From assembly GCA_013396525.1 (NCBI GenBank), contig VWYX01000729.1:186001-250000 (forward strand): a stretch of DNA of 64,000 bases. Reading direction: 5' to 3'. Positions 61,006 through 64,000 of this stretch are shown in pieces (position 1 is the first letter of the stretch; every line of letters begins with the position of its first letter). The notes beneath the pieces are model-generated. The model searched no databases. It saw only the letters and a program-made list of their open reading frames with translations, and was not told where the DNA came from. Origin of the DNA: Chaetorhynchus papuensis (taxonomy: Eukaryota; Chordata; Aves; Passeriformes; Rhipiduridae). Both the position numbers and the translations under genes were made by a program.

Positions 61006-64000
61006 ACCCCAAGCACAATCCTACAGTTTTGTGATTTCTGCCTCCACCCAACCCTTTTATATTTTTTCTTGCCTTTGGCAGATTATTCTGCTGCCAGGCA
61101 CGGAGCTGTGCCACTTTGCATGATGTTCCTGTTGTATCAGACACATTTTGGGTTCCCCATAAAGTCCCATGTGCTCAGCTTTATGGCACTGAAATCCAAT
61201 AAACTGCAGTGAGTCTTCCTTAGTGGGGTTATGCTCAAATACCCAGGCACATCTGTTGCTCCTTTCTGTTGTTCTTTTCCAATTCTCTGCTTATTGAAGT
61301 GAAAGATAAATAGAGCCCTGGATATCCTTTTAAGACATCACAAATTACGTACAGCCAGTTTTTATGCGTGGTAAAACAAACCAAGGTTTTCGTAGTATTG
61401 TCAAAAATAGGAAGAGTATTTTTAGAGATGTTATAACTATCTCATTCTGGCAGAGGACAAAACTGCTTCCTCAGCATTTATTGGAGTAAAAAAAATCTGT
61501 TTTCAATGGAGCCACAGATTCACATGTCTAATTCATATAGCCTGAGCAATATCATAGAAGATAGACTTCTTAAAAATAATAATAATACTAATAAAAAGGG
61601 CTTTGTTTTAAGAACTGGCCATGAACCAAACCATATCATGTTCAAAGGTTGTGGAAAATATCATGAATACACAAAATCCAGACACAGTATATCTTTCACT
61701 GGTTTAAGCCTTAAATTTCATCTTGGACATTTAGGAAATGTGGAAAGAAGCTCAGATAATAAGGAAGAACAGAAATTTGCTAAGATTTAACCAACAGGTT
61801 GAGCCTTGCTTAATTAGGATCATCCCCCTGCACATCATTTAGGTATTCCATAAGGGACACAATTAAGTCAGACGTGCTGCATGATTTTTCCATTACTCCA
61901 GCCTTTCTCACAGCTCAGCAAATCATTCTTTTTACCCAGATCTGTGTATGTAACACTAAAACTCTTCCCCACACAGAGCTGTGAGCCTTAAGAGCTGTGT
62001 CCCAAAGTCTGATGTTTGGGATATCCCATCCCACTAGAAGATAACCCATCCTTTCCTCCAGAGTTACTCTTGGCTGGGATGGAGATGCAGCTACTAACAG
62101 AAAATCTCCTCCTGATGTAGGATCTCAGGCAGCCACTAACTGTGGGCAAGCAGCATGTATTTACACACTTTACTACATTAGAAATAAAGCTAATTTTCAC
62201 TTAGAGAAAACTCATATAAGACCAAAACAATCTTGAGCCTCACCAGAGGATATGCAAGGAAATATTGCACAAGTGGTGTGTGCCACGCTTCAGAAACTTC
62301 TTATCTTGGGGGATACCCCAGCTAAAAATGGATGTACTAAAAGAGTGTCCTTATGACAGATGTCCACAGCCTTGACCTTCTCTTCTGTACTTGCTCAACT
62401 CCTCTCCTGTGATTTTTTTTTTTTTGCTGTTAAGGCCCCTGAACCTCATTCTTGACAGACCCTGAAAGGAATCTCCTCTCTGGTGCAAGGCAGGCCACCA
62501 GAAAAAGCAGGTGGTGGCTGTGAGCAGAGGATGAAAGAAATCCAGAAGAGAAAGCTGCTTGGGAAGTAACGAGTACAAGTGCTAATTTATATTTTAATGA
62601 TTAAAGAGAGATTAAAGTCGACAGCATCGTGATTTTAACTCTGCAGCTGGTGGGTTTCTTTGTTTTCTGGTCAATGAAGCTGAATTAGGAGACTGATGGA
62701 ACTTCAAAAGTGTTAAAAGATGTCATAATAATAAAGGGAGGTCTATAATTATGGAGAGATTATTGCATATAATACGTAAGTGGATTGCACTTAAGCAGCC
62801 TCATCAAACCAATTTCCAGTGAAGCCCATTGATGCCACAGATGAGGCCTTCAGGTGGGAGGATAAGCTGCAGGAATGGATGAACACTTAAGGAACAAAGT
62901 CCTCGTTTTCATGCTAATGTCCCCGTGCAGTTCAGAAGAAGGGGAGAGAGGCAGTCTTTGTAGAAGGTTGTGACAGGAATGCAGCATTGCAGGGGAGGAG
63001 GAACCTCCTCTGGTTCGGTGATGAGCTGCTTCAAATGAGCACAGAGCCGTTCATGAGGCGGCAGCAGCTGTAAGCCTTCTGCAATCCCAGCACATTTCAT
63101 TATTACTGCCAAATAAAAAAAGCCAGTGTCTGTCTGGTGTAATCAGAGTGACAGAGATTCATCAGGGAGTGGGATATTTTGATGTTTCTGTCTTTTCATC
63201 CTTCTCTGGTTAGACAGGAAGAACAAGATATATTCTCACAGGACCACTCAAAAAGACTCTTCCTCCCTTGTGCAGAACGGCTACTTGAGCTCCCCATCAT
63301 ATTTAAAAGTGTTATTTAAGTTTATGTTTCATGCAAGAATAACAGAGGCCTTCTCCCAAGCATCCCTCCAGTTCTGTTTTGGACATTCATCATCATTGTG
63401 ACTCCTCTCTGCTCATCATCTTCCTCTGCATCCTGCCTCAGTGAAACTGCTCTGCCCAGCAAAGCCAGGAAAACAAAGAGCTTAAATATCTTGACCTCCC
63501 CCTTCCCTGCTTTTTGGGCATGTGTCCTGCCCCTTGATCACAGGAAGACACTCGGGGCAAATGCTTGAGTTTTCCTATGGATAGAAGAAGGATGTGGAGC
63601 CCACAACACTGTTTTTTCTGCTGCAGTGTGATGGACTGGCCTGAGGACAGAGCCCTAGAGGGAACCCCTAAACTAGAGTGGTGCTCTTCTACCTCATCAC
63701 TTTGAGGCTGCATCCAAAGAATGTCTGGATTTAATTAAGCAAGCTTCTCCAGTATTTAGGTAATTTACAGTAAAAGAAGCTGCTATCTAAATCCCAAGAT
63801 CCTATGAAATGTATTGAGGTAAGCAGGTACCATAAAGTGCAGTCTAAAGCAACCATATTTTGAAAAGAATTGTCTCTTTCTGTACTGTACCAGTTCTCGA
63901 TGCTGCACTTTACTCTCTCCATGACTTCAGGCATCTGGAGTCCAGAAAAATAACCTGGTTTGCTCTTCAGGTTCAAGCAAAGAAAAAAAAGCTTTTATGA
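61006..64000. other. Gene-free intergenic DNA
   Basis: No recognisable exon or repeat. An (AAT)n-like patch lies at about 61574-61594, a T run at about 62415-62426 and a 10-bp inverted repeat with arms at 63833-63842 and 63903-63912. Confidence 0.6.

Noticed and set aside
1..64000. tRNA, rRNA, U6 snRNA, CRISPR arrays, prokaryotic operons, intact LTR elements
   Set aside because: No tRNA B-box with matching A-box, no U6 head sequence, no spaced direct repeats and no paired LTRs were seen.

Overview
This 64 kb window looks like the nuclear genome of a bird, probably a neoavian and possibly a passerine. Two things support this. First, there are degraded CR1 LINE tails of the avian type, including one that ends in the ATTCTGTG-like terminus. 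Second, a recognisable vertebrate gene carries GT/AG introns. The sequence is mostly AT-rich, CpG-poor, single-copy-looking DNA with no bacterial gene organisation.

The only gene I can identify is the 3' end of PROS1 (vitamin K-dependent protein S) on the + strand, positions 1 to about 6.6 kb. Four coding exons are present: 432-600, 1043-1191, 1910-2123 and 4240-4385. They correspond to the last four exons of the human gene (12-15). Their phases join without a break and encode exactly 225 codons plus a TAA stop. They cover the second laminin-G module of the SHBG-like domain. A 3' UTR follows, with several possible poly(A) signals, the most distal at 6591. Intron 14 contains an open, phase-compatible segment (2268-2441) with good splice signals, which could be an undescribed cassette exon.

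From about 6.6 kb to the end (57 kb) I find no recognisable protein-coding exon. This is consistent with the gene-poor tract that lies 3' of PROS1, towards EPHA3, in vertebrates. It contains three clear CR1 fragments (about 19490-19769 +, 42295-42505 -, 60800-61005 +), a probable ancient CR1/L3-type fragment (about 16440-16790 -), two possible ancient MIR/CORE-SINE scraps (about 46701-46730 and 59829-59873), and many short low-complexity tracts.

A few local GC-rich islands stand out: 13430-13760 with a 12-bp minisatellite and an adjoining polypyrimidine tract, 33189-33490 flanked by splice-like signals, 37130-37540 with a 16-bp perfect palindrome, and 57740-58030. They are candidates for distal regulatory elements or noncoding transcript starts. 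I found no tRNA, rRNA, CRISPR, intact mobile element or new multi-gene system. The points most worth checking are the possible PROS1 cassette exon and the isolated GC islands.
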